This document shows, in pieces, positions 1 through 8,277 of a stretch of DNA of 64,000 bases. How positions within the stretch are numbered: the stretch's first letter is position 1; the number at the start of each line of letters is the position of its first letter. The stretch comes from Bacteroidota bacterium (lineage in GTDB: Bacteria > Bacteroidota > Bacteroidia > NS11-12g > UBA955), in the NCBI GenBank assembly GCA_025354385.1, contig JANXMZ010000043.1, positions 1-64,000 on the forward strand, given 5' to 3'. The translations under genes and the position numbers were made by a program. The notes beneath the pieces are model-generated. The model saw only the letters and a list, made by a program, of their open reading frames with translations. It did not search any database and was not told the DNA's origin.

Positions 1-72
1 CGCTGCGCTTCATGAGAGAAGTTCATTATTGATATTTTAATTCCTTTTTATGGCATCAATGCTACTCCGTGG

Positions 73-505
73 TGCCAAAAAAGGTAGCCAACTAAGCCGA
101 AGGCGCTCTCACGAGCATAGCGAGTAAAAAAGCTAGTCGCTGCAACCAACCTTCTTTTTATAAGGAAAAAGATTTTTTAAGATTTGTTTTTTTTACCTCT
201 ACGGGTGATTTCTGTTCGTTCCTCACAGAACTTCCCTTGAGGCACCAAAAAAAACTACATCTCAAAAAACCGGCCGGTTCATGCGACGTCCCTCAAACAT
301 AGAACTTTGTTATAATGTAAAATATGTTACTCTTAAAATAAATAATATTTAGCCATTGATGAAGTAGTAGCATGATTCCAATAAATTTGCCAAAGAAACA
401 ATGTAATTTACGAAATACTTGCATATTAAATGATCATGTTTACCAGTATAAAAAATACAATGATTTGAAAATTTGGTTATTACAAAGTTAGTAAGGATTG
501 ACTAT
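73..505. repeat. Long direct repeat, copy 1
   Basis: This stretch is nearly identical to 4277-4672 in the same orientation. Shared landmarks are a GCCAAAAAAGGTAGCC start, a CCGGCCGGTTCATGCGACG core (near 275 here) and a TACAAAGTTAGTAAGGATTG end (481-500). Copy 1 has about 35 extra bases near 90-125 (AAGCCGAAGGCGCTCTCACG), so the copies have diverged by an indel and point changes. No gene lies in 1-576. The two copies bracket hemW, the PCD gene, usp, DUF4286 and the ACC deaminase gene. Function is unknown. Confidence 0.85.
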
Positions 506-576
506 TTATTTGTTGATTTGAATAATGCCTATCTCCTCTGGCAAAAGCCAAGGTCCATCAAAAAAAAATTAATTGT

Positions 577-1689
577 TTAGACAAAAAAATCTGCTGCAAT
601 TGCATCGGCAAACACTTTGCCTTTATTAGTCAAAGTAATGGCGTCACCATCTAACTTCAACAAAGCTTCTTGCAAATGCTTTTCTAACACATTTTCAAAA
701 TTCTGATTGTAGAAACCCATGCTTTTAATGGTTTCCAAATTAATCCCCCACTGGGTTCTCAATCCTGTCATCACATATTCATTTATTTTATTTTCTGGTG
801 TTAACAATTCTTTTTCCGAAGGCAATTTCGACTGCTGTATGGCCTCCACATAAGCATTGTTATCTGCCACATTCCATGAGCGTTCCTTCCCATTAAATGA
901 ATGTGCCGAAGGACCAAATCCCAAATAGGGCTTTTGTTGCCAATAGGATGTATTGTGCTTGGCCTTATAGCCGGGCTGGCAGTAATTACTAATCTCGTAA
1001 TGTTCCCAACCATAACGGCTCAGAAACTCCATGGTCCATTCAAATTGTGCGGTGGTTTTATTTTCATCTGCAGCCTTGTAAGTACCGCGATCAATTAATT
1101 TTTTCCACGGTGTATTTTCTTCTAATGTAAGGCCGTAACAAGATAAATGATGTACCCCTAAAGCCTGGGCTTTAATCAAATTAAATCGCCATTGTTCGTC
1201 CCTACTTTCGGGCAATCCAAAAATTAAATCTATGCTCACTTCAAACCCAAGTGCCAAAGCAAGTTGAATAGATTCCTCCGCTTCTTGGGCATTGTGGGCG
1301 CGGTTCATCCATTTTAAATCACTGTTATAAAAACTTTGAACCCCTATGCTCAAGCGTGTTACACCAGCGGCCTTCCATTGCTTCAAAATAGATTCATTAA
1401 TATCATCCGGATTGGCCTCAAGGGTGAGCTCTTTGATTTCAGAAACTGTAAAATTTTCTTTCACACATTTTATAATTTTATCAATTGCTTGTGGCGGAAT
1501 AAAAGAAGGTGTACCTCCCCCAAAATAAATGGTTTCAACCGCTTCTTTCAATTCATTTTTGCGCAATTCAATTTCTTTACAAATGGCTTCTACTAACATT
1601 TCTGTTTGCGATGTGCCTGTCTTAAAATAGAAATTACAATACACACATGCTTGCCTGCAAAAAGGAATATGAATATAAATACCGGACAT
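577..1689 (-). CDS. hemW: Radical SAM family heme chaperone HemW
   Basis: The 370-residue protein has the radical-SAM cluster motif CRQACVYC (Cys11, Cys15, Cys18) followed by Asn-Phe. It lacks the extra Cys (CxxxCxxCxC) of the true coproporphyrinogen dehydrogenase HemN, which argues for the heme-trafficking chaperone HemW, often mislabelled HemN. A GGGTP SAM-binding motif lies at residues 57-61, and a HemN C-terminal-type domain fills roughly 250-365. Length matches the family (370-390). It is followed on the same strand by a small gene upstream at 1716-1952, so the two may be co-transcribed. Cytosolic [4Fe-4S] enzyme. Confidence 0.93.
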   Translation of the reverse strand: MSGIYIHIPFCRQACVYCNFYFKTGTSQTEMLVEAICKEIELRKNELKEAVETIYFGGGTPSFIPPQAIDKIIKCVKENFTVSEIKELTLEANPDDINESILKQWKAAGVTRLSIGVQSFYNSDLKWMNRAHNAQEAEESIQLALALGFEVSIDLIFGLPESRDEQWRFNLIKAQALGVHHLSCYGLTLEENTPWKKLIDRGTYKAADENKTTAQFEWTMEFLSRYGWEHYEISNYCQPGYKAKHNTSYWQQKPYLGFGPSAHSFNGKERSWNVADNNAYVEAIQQSKLPSEKELLTPENKINEYVMTGLRTQWGINLETIKSMGFYNQNFENVLEKHLQEALLKLDGDAITLTNKGKVFADAIAADFFV

Positions 1690-1715
1690 TAAACTTCAAA
1701 CTTAAACCTTTTCTT

Positions 1716-1952
1716 TTAAATACTGTCAAGCAATTCTGCTAATTCATGGTCTTTTTGTGTAATCGTATTTCCTGCATCATGTGTGGTCAAAACAACTTTT
1801 ACTTTGTTGTAAACATTGGTCCATTCCGGATGGTGATCCATGGCATCAATTAATGGTACAGCCTTTATCATCCATGCCATCGCAAGCGCGAAGGTTTCAA
1901 ATTCAAAAGTTTTGTGCAAGGCATTTTGTGAGATTATCCAATTTTTGTGCAT
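1716..1952 (-). CDS. 4a-hydroxytetrahydrobiopterin dehydratase (pterin-4a-carbinolamine dehydratase)
   Basis: This 78-residue protein carries the family signature: MDHHPEW (residues 38-44) followed by NVYNKVKVVLTTHDAG and a C-terminal DHELAELLDSI helix. The two histidines of HHPEW are the known catalytic pair that dehydrates the 4a-carbinolamine formed by aromatic amino-acid hydroxylases. It is shorter than the ~95-residue PhhB type but matches the short Bacteroidota form. It lies 26 bp upstream of hemW on the same strand. No hydroxylase gene is in the window, so the in vivo substrate is inferred. Confidence 0.85.
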   Translation of the reverse strand: MHKNWIISQNALHKTFEFETFALAMAWMIKAVPLIDAMDHHPEWTNVYNKVKVVLTTHDAGNTITQKDHELAELLDSI

Positions 1953-2034
1953 TCATTTATAACAGATTATAACTAAATTTGGTTTTATCAATTATTTTTT
2001 ACTTAATTTGTTTAAAATAAAATAATTAACCACT

Positions 2035-2841
2035 ATGCATACCCTTAACAACATTTTAGTTCCATTCGTAGTATCTCCATCGGCCAAGGGCGCTCTTAAT
2101 ACTGCTATTTCATTTTGCAAGGTTTTCAATGCCAAATTACATGTTGCGCACGTGGTTACCGAAAAAACAACTCCAGATGTTCTTGAAACCATTAAAGAAA
2201 TTTGCAATAGCAACAATATGCCTTTTAGCTACATCGAGAGGAAAGGGGTGGTTCATAAAGAAATTATAAAATTAGAACAAGAATTAAACATAGATTTAAT
2301 TGTGATAGGGGCTTATGGTGTAACAGGATTTCAGCAATTTTGGGTAGGTAGCAATGCTTTCAAAGTGGTAAGTACTTCGCATTGCCCCGTTATTACTTTA
2401 CAAAATGAAAATGAGACTTTCTCTGGCTTCCACAAAATTTTATTACCCATAGATGATAGCGATGAAACCAGACAAAAGGTAAACTGGGTTGCCAAAATAG
2501 CAAAAGGTTTTGATGCCGAAGTTTTAATTTTCTGTGTTAGCAAAATAAAAACAGAGGAATCCAGAATTAAATTAGCCAGATACGCAGCACAGGTTGAGAA
2601 TTTACTAAAAGAAGAGGGTATTAAAACCAGTTTCGATGAAAGTTATGGCAATAATATTGCGGATGACTGTATCAAATTTGCAACCCTTCACCATTGCGAT
2701 TTAATAGCCATTATGACCGAAATGGAGAGCACCAATAGTTTCTTTATGGGCACTTATGCTCAGCAATTGGTAAGCACTTCACCTATTCCTGTGTTCTCTA
2801 TGCACTCGCGCTCCACCAAGCTCTCGGCAAACGTCGCTTAA
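2035..2841 (+). CDS. Universal stress protein with two UspA domains
   Basis: Two tandem UspA domains (about residues 1-125 and 135-268) make this 268-residue protein. Domain 1 opens with NNILVPFVVSPSAKGALNTA and contains DLIVIGAYGVTG..., the region of the ATP-loop GxxG motif. Domain 2 opens with HKILLPIDDSDETRQKVNW and ends with STSPIPVFSMHS. The double-domain format is typical of Bacteroidota. Its 3' end overlaps the convergent DUF4286 gene by 4 bp. Cytosolic stress protein; the signal bound is unknown. Confidence 0.9.
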   Translation: MHTLNNILVPFVVSPSAKGALNTAISFCKVFNAKLHVAHVVTEKTTPDVLETIKEICNSNNMPFSYIERKGVVHKEIIKLEQELNIDLIVIGAYGVTGFQQFWVGSNAFKVVSTSHCPVITLQNENETFSGFHKILLPIDDSDETRQKVNWVAKIAKGFDAEVLIFCVSKIKTEESRIKLARYAAQVENLLKEEGIKTSFDESYGNNIADDCIKFATLHHCDLIAIMTEMESTNSFFMGTYAQQLVSTSPIPVFSMHSRSTKLSANVA

Positions 2842-3143
2842 ACTTCTTCCAACAGCGTGCGAAAAGCCAATACTTTATCGCCATAACGCGCATAGGTTTT
2901 TGCTTTTAAAGCTGGAGCATACAAGTCTACATACTCGTTAAAATCTTCGATGGTATTGCAGTAATACTGAATGGCGTAATTGACCCCCTCATTATCTTCT
3001 ACCACCGTTAGCAATTTCAGTATTTTAAAACTTGTAAATTTTTCTGTGGCAATAACCTCCGGAATATGAACATGCTTCATCCAATGAATCCACTCGGTTT
3101 CTATTTCCTCCGGTATATTGCATGTTACATTGTATATGATCAT
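2838..3143 (-). CDS. DUF4286 family protein
   Basis: This small protein (101 residues from the chosen start) begins MIIYNVTCNIPEEIETEWI. That is the usual N-terminus of the family, so the ATG at 3141-3143 is preferred over one 24 bp upstream. Further family signals are WMKHVHIPEVIATEKF and a C-terminal ARYGDKVLAFRTLLEEV. The fold is ferredoxin-like (dimeric alpha-beta barrel) by family knowledge; no function is established. It is convergent with usp, with a 4-bp overlap. Confidence 0.85.
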   Translation of the reverse strand: MIIYNVTCNIPEEIETEWIHWMKHVHIPEVIATEKFTSFKILKLLTVVEDNEGVNYAIQYYCNTIEDFNEYVDLYAPALKAKTYARYGDKVLAFRTLLEEV

Positions 3144-3241
3144 AATAAGTAAATTTGAATGCTTCAAACTTATTCCAAAAAAAGCATTTATGAAAATGCA
3201 AATCCATTTCGTGCTCCTAATTCATTTACTTTGCAAAGGGT

Positions 3242-4108
3242 ATGGACACTTTTCAGAATAGCCGGGTTGATTCTCTGAATTTTCGCGAATTCAATACAAT
3301 TAAACATATTGACATTTTGCGTGATGATTTAATTCATCCCGTTGTGTGTGGCAATAAATGGCGAAAATTAAAATACCCTTTTCAATATCTACTGGCAAAT
3401 AAGTTAAACACCTTGGTAACTTTTGGTGGTGCTTATAGTAACCACGTAGTAGCCACCGCCTTTGCAGGCAAGGCATTTGGCATCAAAACCTTTGCCTTTA
3501 TTCGTGGCGATGAAGCTCGTGACCCCAATCATTACGAAAAATTATGCATAGAATGCGGCATGACACTTATCCATTCGGACAGACAATCTTATAAAAACAA
3601 ACAAGCGTTATTCAACTCACATTTTGGAACAGATGAGAAAGCATTTTTTTTGGATGAAGGTGGCAACCATCCACTGGCAATCAAAGGTTGTTCAGAAATA
3701 TTGGACGAACTGGGTTTAGAATACGACTACATCCTATTGGCATTAGGCACTGGCACTACCATGGAGGGACTGGTGAAAGGCATAGTAGAAAGAACCATGA
3801 AAACAAAAGTATTGGGCATTAGTTCCTTAAAAAATAATTTCGATTTAGATAAGCGAATGATGGCTTACCCGAAGGAACATTGGCAAGTTTTTCATGAATA
3901 CCATCGGGGCAAATATGCAAAATCCGATGAGGCACTTCTTCAATTTAATCGCAATTTTTTAAATGAAACCGGCATCCCCATCGAACCAGTTTACACAGGC
4001 AAAATGATGATGGGATTTTCGGATTTATTGAACCATCATTTTTTCAAAGCAGACGATAAAGTTTTGCTCATTCACACAGGTGGACTTTTGAACCAAGGTT
4101 ATAACTAA
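3242..4108 (+). CDS. PLP-dependent ACC deaminase / D-cysteine desulfhydrase family protein
   Basis: This 288-residue fold-type II PLP enzyme has GNKWRKLKY at residues 37-45. Lys39 aligns with the PLP Schiff-base lysine of ACC deaminase (GGNKTRKLEY). FGGAYSNHV (61-69) matches the substrate-side Ser-Asn loop, and LALGTGTTMEGLVKG is the phosphate-binding glycine loop. The family is 290-340 residues, so this one is slightly short. Sequence alone does not separate ACC deaminase from D-cysteine desulfhydrase; the latter is more common in Bacteroidota. It starts 35 bp after the divergent DUF4286 promoter region. Confidence 0.85.
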   Translation: MDTFQNSRVDSLNFREFNTIKHIDILRDDLIHPVVCGNKWRKLKYPFQYLLANKLNTLVTFGGAYSNHVVATAFAGKAFGIKTFAFIRGDEARDPNHYEKLCIECGMTLIHSDRQSYKNKQALFNSHFGTDEKAFFLDEGGNHPLAIKGCSEILDELGLEYDYILLALGTGTTMEGLVKGIVERTMKTKVLGISSLKNNFDLDKRMMAYPKEHWQVFHEYHRGKYAKSDEALLQFNRNFLNETGIPIEPVYTGKMMMGFSDLLNHHFFKADDKVLLIHTGGLLNQGYN

Positions 4109-4276
4109 CTCCACTTGCATGATGCCATCACATATCATGTCATAACCACCAATTATAAAATATATTTTAGTTAGTTAATCCTTATCAACTCATTATCCAA
4201 CATTTGATTAAATCTATTTCTTATTCCTAACTTACACATGATTAAATGTTTTAAATTATTTCTACCTTTTTTTCAT

Positions 4277-4672
4277 TGCCAAAAAAGGTAGCCAAAAAAG
4301 CTAGTCGCAGCAACCAACCTTCTTTTTCTAAGGAAAAAGATTTTTTAAGATTTGTTTTTTTTACCTCTGCGGGTGATTTCTGTTCGTTCCTCACAGAACT
4401 TCCCTTGAGGTACCAAAAAAAACCACATCTCAAAAAACCGGCCGGTTCATGCGACGTCCCTCAAACATAGAACTTTATTATAATATCAAATATGTTACTC
4501 TTTAAATAAATAATATTTAGACATTGTTAAAGTAGTTGCATGATTCCAATAAATTTGCCAAAGAAACAATGTAATTTACGAAATACTTGCATATTAAATG
4601 ATCATTTTTACCAGTATAAAAAATACAATAATTTGAAAATATGTTTATTACAAAGTTAGTAAGGATTGACTA
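4277..4672. repeat. Long direct repeat, copy 2
   Basis: This is the second copy of the repeat at 73-505, in the same orientation and without the ~35-bp insertion. It fills the 658-bp gene-free gap 4109-4766. Open frames inside it are incidental: they are not conserved at codon level between the copies, and no recognised domain is present. Confidence 0.85.
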
Positions 4673-4700
4673 ATTAGTAGTCAACTTAGTTGACCAATAA

Positions 4701-4728
4701 AATAAAAATCCCAGACCGAAGCCTAGGA
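4701..4728 (-). terminator. Rho-independent terminator with TTCG tetraloop
   Basis: Read on the minus strand, TCCTAGGC-TTCG-GTCTGGGA forms an 8-bp stem closed by a stable UUCG tetraloop (4709-4728). It is followed by ATTTTTATTTTATT. It lies 39 bp after the stop of the TPR lipoprotein gene and should end that transcript. Confidence 0.8.
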
Positions 4729-4766
4729 CTTTTATTAACTTATGAATCAAAAAAAGAAAGTGTAAT

Positions 4767-6062
4767 TTAACTGAGTGCTGCTATGCTTTTAGGGTTGATC
4801 TGTTTAGCTTTTTTCATTAATTCATCGCCTCTTTTCTGATTGCCATTGGCCAATTCTATCTTAGCAGCTTTCATCAACAATTCGGCATTTTGTTTACCCG
4901 TTTTCAATGCGGTATCCATGTATCTTTTCGCCTCGGTTGGATTACCAGATTTATACAAAACCCAAGCCATCGTAGTATTCACATCAATGTTTAAAGGGCG
5001 TCTGTCGTATTCTATTTTAGCGTGCTTCAAGGCATTGTTATAATCTTCCAATTTCACATATACTAAAGCCAATTCCATATCAGCATAATGCCCACTTTTA
5101 GCATCCTCGTTTAACATGGTTAAAACATTGGTGTAAATTTCTTTGGCTTTTGCTGCATCACCCTTAGCTGTGTAAGCTTCGGCCATGTTCTCATAAAAAG
5201 AAAACTCTGGCATTACTTTAATAGCATCATTGAACAATTGTATAGCTTTGTCATAATTGCCTTTTGCCATTTCAATCCTGCCCAAGGCATCGGTGGCGAA
5301 TGCATAAGAAGGACGTTGTTCTAGAACAATTTTTGAAACTTCTTCGGCATGCACTAAATCACCCGTATTTTCAAGTAAATGACACATGGTATTACCCGCC
5401 CAAGAAGCTTCTTCGGAACCCGGCAATCCCGCTTGAAAAGCCAACTTCATGGCTTCAATAGCACCAACATTTTGTCCGTATATTTCACGTAAATAGGAGG
5501 CACGCGAGTAGGATTCCAAACCAGGACGAATGGCCTGCATTTTATCCGACATTTTAACGGCCTCCTCATAATGCCCTAGTTCTACATTGGCATCACACAA
5601 TACCCCATAAATGAATCCATTATTGGCATTAATGGCAATGGCTTTTTTACCGACGGCTAATGCCTCTTCAAAATGGTGCAAAGAGAGTAATACCGAGGCT
5701 TTAAAGGCCAATGCTTCAAAATGGTTTTCATCTTGTTTTAATACATCATTCAAAATAACAAGTGTGGCTGGATAATAGTAAGGATGTTCACCGGTAATTC
5801 GGGCTTCTTGCATGTATATTTGAGCGAGCTGAATTTTCGATTTCAAATCCTTAGGGTTTTGTTTAATTTTAGCAAACAGGTCGGTAACTTTATTTTGTAT
5901 ACTCACCCAATCGCCCGATTTAGCTAACATTTCGTTGCGCGGTTTTAATGGGGCAACTTCAGATGTGGAAGTTGATTCTGTTTTTGGTTGGGCAGATTGA
6001 TTGCATGCCGTCAGGGCAATTATCAATGCCAAAAATAAGCTGTAGTTTATATTCGATTTCAT
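4767..6062 (-). CDS. Tetratricopeptide-repeat lipoprotein
   Basis: The 431-residue protein has a lipoprotein signal (LALIIALTAC, Cys about residue 20), then a Ser/Thr-rich linker and roughly eight TPR units from residue 70 to the end. Examples are HFEEALAVGKKAIAINANNG and NYDKAIQLFNDAIKVMPEF. It is probably a periplasm-facing membrane-anchored scaffold; partners are unknown. It is transcribed alone, bounded upstream by the terminator at 6121-6153 and downstream by the one at 4701-4728. The C-terminal QINPKSIAALS ends inside the last repeat helix, so no catalytic domain is attached. Confidence 0.85.
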   Translation of the reverse strand: MKSNINYSLFLALIIALTACNQSAQPKTESTSTSEVAPLKPRNEMLAKSGDWVSIQNKVTDLFAKIKQNPKDLKSKIQLAQIYMQEARITGEHPYYYPATLVILNDVLKQDENHFEALAFKASVLLSLHHFEEALAVGKKAIAINANNGFIYGVLCDANVELGHYEEAVKMSDKMQAIRPGLESYSRASYLREIYGQNVGAIEAMKLAFQAGLPGSEEASWAGNTMCHLLENTGDLVHAEEVSKIVLEQRPSYAFATDALGRIEMAKGNYDKAIQLFNDAIKVMPEFSFYENMAEAYTAKGDAAKAKEIYTNVLTMLNEDAKSGHYADMELALVYVKLEDYNNALKHAKIEYDRRPLNIDVNTTMAWVLYKSGNPTEAKRYMDTALKTGKQNAELLMKAAKIELANGNQKRGDELMKKAKQINPKSIAALS

Positions 6063-6120
6063 TTGATTGTTATATAATGGAATCTACGAGCCTAATGTTA
6101 ATTTGGTTTTAAATTTACAA

Positions 6121-6153
6121 AATAAAAATGCGAGCCTTTCTCAAGGCTCGCAT
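6121..6153 (-). terminator. Rho-independent terminator, perfect 11-bp stem
   Basis: ATGCGAGCCTT (6128-6138), loop TCTC, and AAGGCTCGCAT (6143-6153) form a perfect 11-bp hairpin. On the minus strand it is followed by TTTTTATTTTG. It lies 65 bp after the stop of the DUF4331 gene at 6218-8245 and separates it from the TPR gene. Confidence 0.9.
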
Positions 6154-6217
6154 CATCTACATAAACAATTAAACGAATCGGGGACTACAAAACCCTAATT
6201 GATATTAATTTTATCTT

Positions 6218-8245
6218 TTATTTACCGACAACCATTTTCACTACTGCATTGCCATAATCGGAAGTAATATTGGCAAAATAAATACCAGTGGTAAGATTGA
6301 CTGAATTAAAGGCTATGGTTTGAACACCCGCATTTTGTTTTTCGTTGTTCAATAAGGTGGCAACTATTTTACCATTGATATCGACTATTTGAATACTAAC
6401 ATTTGAAGAAGAAACCAGGTTGTACTTCAAGGTGGTTGTGCCATTAAATGGATTTGGATAATTGCTTGCCACGATGCCATTTCTGCTACCAATGTTTAAA
6501 CTCTTGATACTTGTTGGTAATTTAGGAGCGGCATAAGAGTTACCTCTGAAACTTGCCCAAGGTTGTTGCACATAAGGAAAAGCAGATTGGAAAGTGGTGT
6601 CATTTTTGGTTACACCAGCATTGAATCCAAGCACTTTGCCCAATTGCGCAGTTACCGGACTGCCCGTTCCACTGTAATCGTCGTACCACAAGCCGATAGC
6701 TGCTAAAGCTACTCCACTTACTGCTTGCAATTCAATGGTTGTTACATCATCTTCCAGTCTTCTGCCATTTGGAAAGCCATCCATGTTTGGAATCATTTCT
6801 AAATTTTTGTTGGTATTGAATCTCGCATCAGTTAAACCTAAAACTGCTGCAGAAACTATTCCTAATGAACTAAAGTCGGCACTGTTTCTTGGCGTTGGAG
6901 GCACTGCCATGTTCAATCTCAACATATCACCAAGCGTTGGTAAAAAATTGTTGATGAAGGGTTTTCCTGCTGCCAATGGATTGCCATTTTTACCTGTTGC
7001 CAGTTGATAAGGAATCATGTTAGGCACACCTGTATAAAAAATAGGCAAAATATCTACTGCTCTAGGGCTCATTGAATCCGGCAACAAAATAGTTCCGAAA
7101 ACTGCATCATCTAAAGCTGTTCCCGCAACTGCAGGAGAACCTTTTAAACCATACAAACCTTTATGACCATTTCTAAAATCGAAACTACCTAGAGACTTAG
7201 ATTGTATTCTTAAATCTGCAAGACCAGGAACCGCTCCGCCAAATTGAGAATCATCCATGTATAACGCCAATTCTGGATTGCTGAAATATTTGGCAAACTG
7301 TAAATCGTTGGCAGGTGTTGTAGCATTCCACTTATCTTTATCGCCAATGGCTATGACTGCTTCGTTGGTTAAAGGCATACCCAATCTTGAAACTTGAATC
7401 CAATTACCGCTGTATGTTGGATTGGCTCCTGTAGTGCTCAAAGTTTGAATTTGTGGACGACTGGCCGCTGCCCAAACACCTATTACAAAATCAGGATCTA
7501 AAATATTAGTAGCCATGCTAACATCTTTACCACTTTTTTGTAGTGTTGAAATTGGAATTTGAAGTGCAATGGTATGACAGTTGAATTTAGCAACACCATC
7601 TCTGGCACCTGTTTTTCTAAAGCCACCTAAGTCGAAAGCCCCACCTAAGTCTACAAAGAAAGGATCATCAATAGGTCCGCAAAATACTTTCTCACCAGAT
7701 GAGGAAGTTGTAATGGCTGCTGTCATCAAAGCTTTATAATTGGCAGCACCAAGTCCTGCACCACCTTCGATTGAACGAGGTCCGATGTTTGGAGGAGGCA
7801 CTATACCGGTTGCAACTACAGTGGTAAAAGAAACACCACCATTGATACTGCGTTCTAATTTATAGGTTGTTTTTAAATTCTGTTTACCCAAACGGATGTT
7901 AAAAAATGTTGTTGCATCTTCGTTTACTTTCGAAAAAGTAAAACGGTAAACTATTTCTGCACCTGCTTTGCTGGCATCATTGTCTACATATATTTCGTAG
8001 CGAACATTTTCACCAAAGCTGCTCCAGTTTGGACCACCTTGAGGCAATTCAAATGGAATATAATTTGCGATGATGGTTATCATATTCGGATTATCTGGAC
8101 TTCTGAAAGCATACAAATCGGTATTGTCTGCTACGGGGTCTCTCGAAATGAGAGGCGCTTCTCTATGACTGGAAGCTATCATAATGTTGGTGCTGATTAA
8201 TAAGGCAGCAGCCATTATGGTTTTAACTATTTTATTGTTTTTCAT
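6218..8245 (-). CDS. DUF4331 protein with T9SS type A sorting domain
   Basis: The 675-residue secreted protein has a signal peptide to about residue 25, then SSHREAPLISRDPVADNTDLY, the diagnostic DUF4331 N-terminus. The DUF4331 region continues to about residue 590. The last ~85 residues (SNYPNPFNGTTTLKY ... GIYFANITS ... KMVVGK) are a T9SS type A C-terminal domain, so it should be exported by T9SS and attached to the cell surface or released. It is the downstream member of a tandem pair, 32 bp from 8278-10029, and ends at a strong terminator. DUF4331 has no established biochemical role. Confidence 0.9.
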   Translation of the reverse strand: MKNNKIVKTIMAAALLISTNIMIASSHREAPLISRDPVADNTDLYAFRSPDNPNMITIIANYIPFELPQGGPNWSSFGENVRYEIYVDNDASKAGAEIVYRFTFSKVNEDATTFFNIRLGKQNLKTTYKLERSINGGVSFTTVVATGIVPPPNIGPRSIEGGAGLGAANYKALMTAAITTSSSGEKVFCGPIDDPFFVDLGGAFDLGGFRKTGARDGVAKFNCHTIALQIPISTLQKSGKDVSMATNILDPDFVIGVWAAASRPQIQTLSTTGANPTYSGNWIQVSRLGMPLTNEAVIAIGDKDKWNATTPANDLQFAKYFSNPELALYMDDSQFGGAVPGLADLRIQSKSLGSFDFRNGHKGLYGLKGSPAVAGTALDDAVFGTILLPDSMSPRAVDILPIFYTGVPNMIPYQLATGKNGNPLAAGKPFINNFLPTLGDMLRLNMAVPPTPRNSADFSSLGIVSAAVLGLTDARFNTNKNLEMIPNMDGFPNGRRLEDDVTTIELQAVSGVALAAIGLWYDDYSGTGSPVTAQLGKVLGFNAGVTKNDTTFQSAFPYVQQPWASFRGNSYAAPKLPTSIKSLNIGSRNGIVASNYPNPFNGTTTLKYNLVSSSNVSIQIVDINGKIVATLLNNEKQNAGVQTIAFNSVNLTTGIYFANITSDYGNAVVKMVVGK

Positions 8246-8277
8246 TTTTGATTATTATTAATAAATTAAAGGATGGA

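Noticed and set aside
4276..4470. 64-residue open frame inside the long repeat, plus its antisense frame
   Set aside because: It lies wholly in the non-coding direct repeat, is disrupted in copy 1, and matches no domain.
6735..7007. 90-residue frame on the + strand, with an identical twin at 8492-8764
   Set aside because: Antisense to the conserved DUF4331 coding region; identity only reflects the near-identical DNA of the two paralogues.
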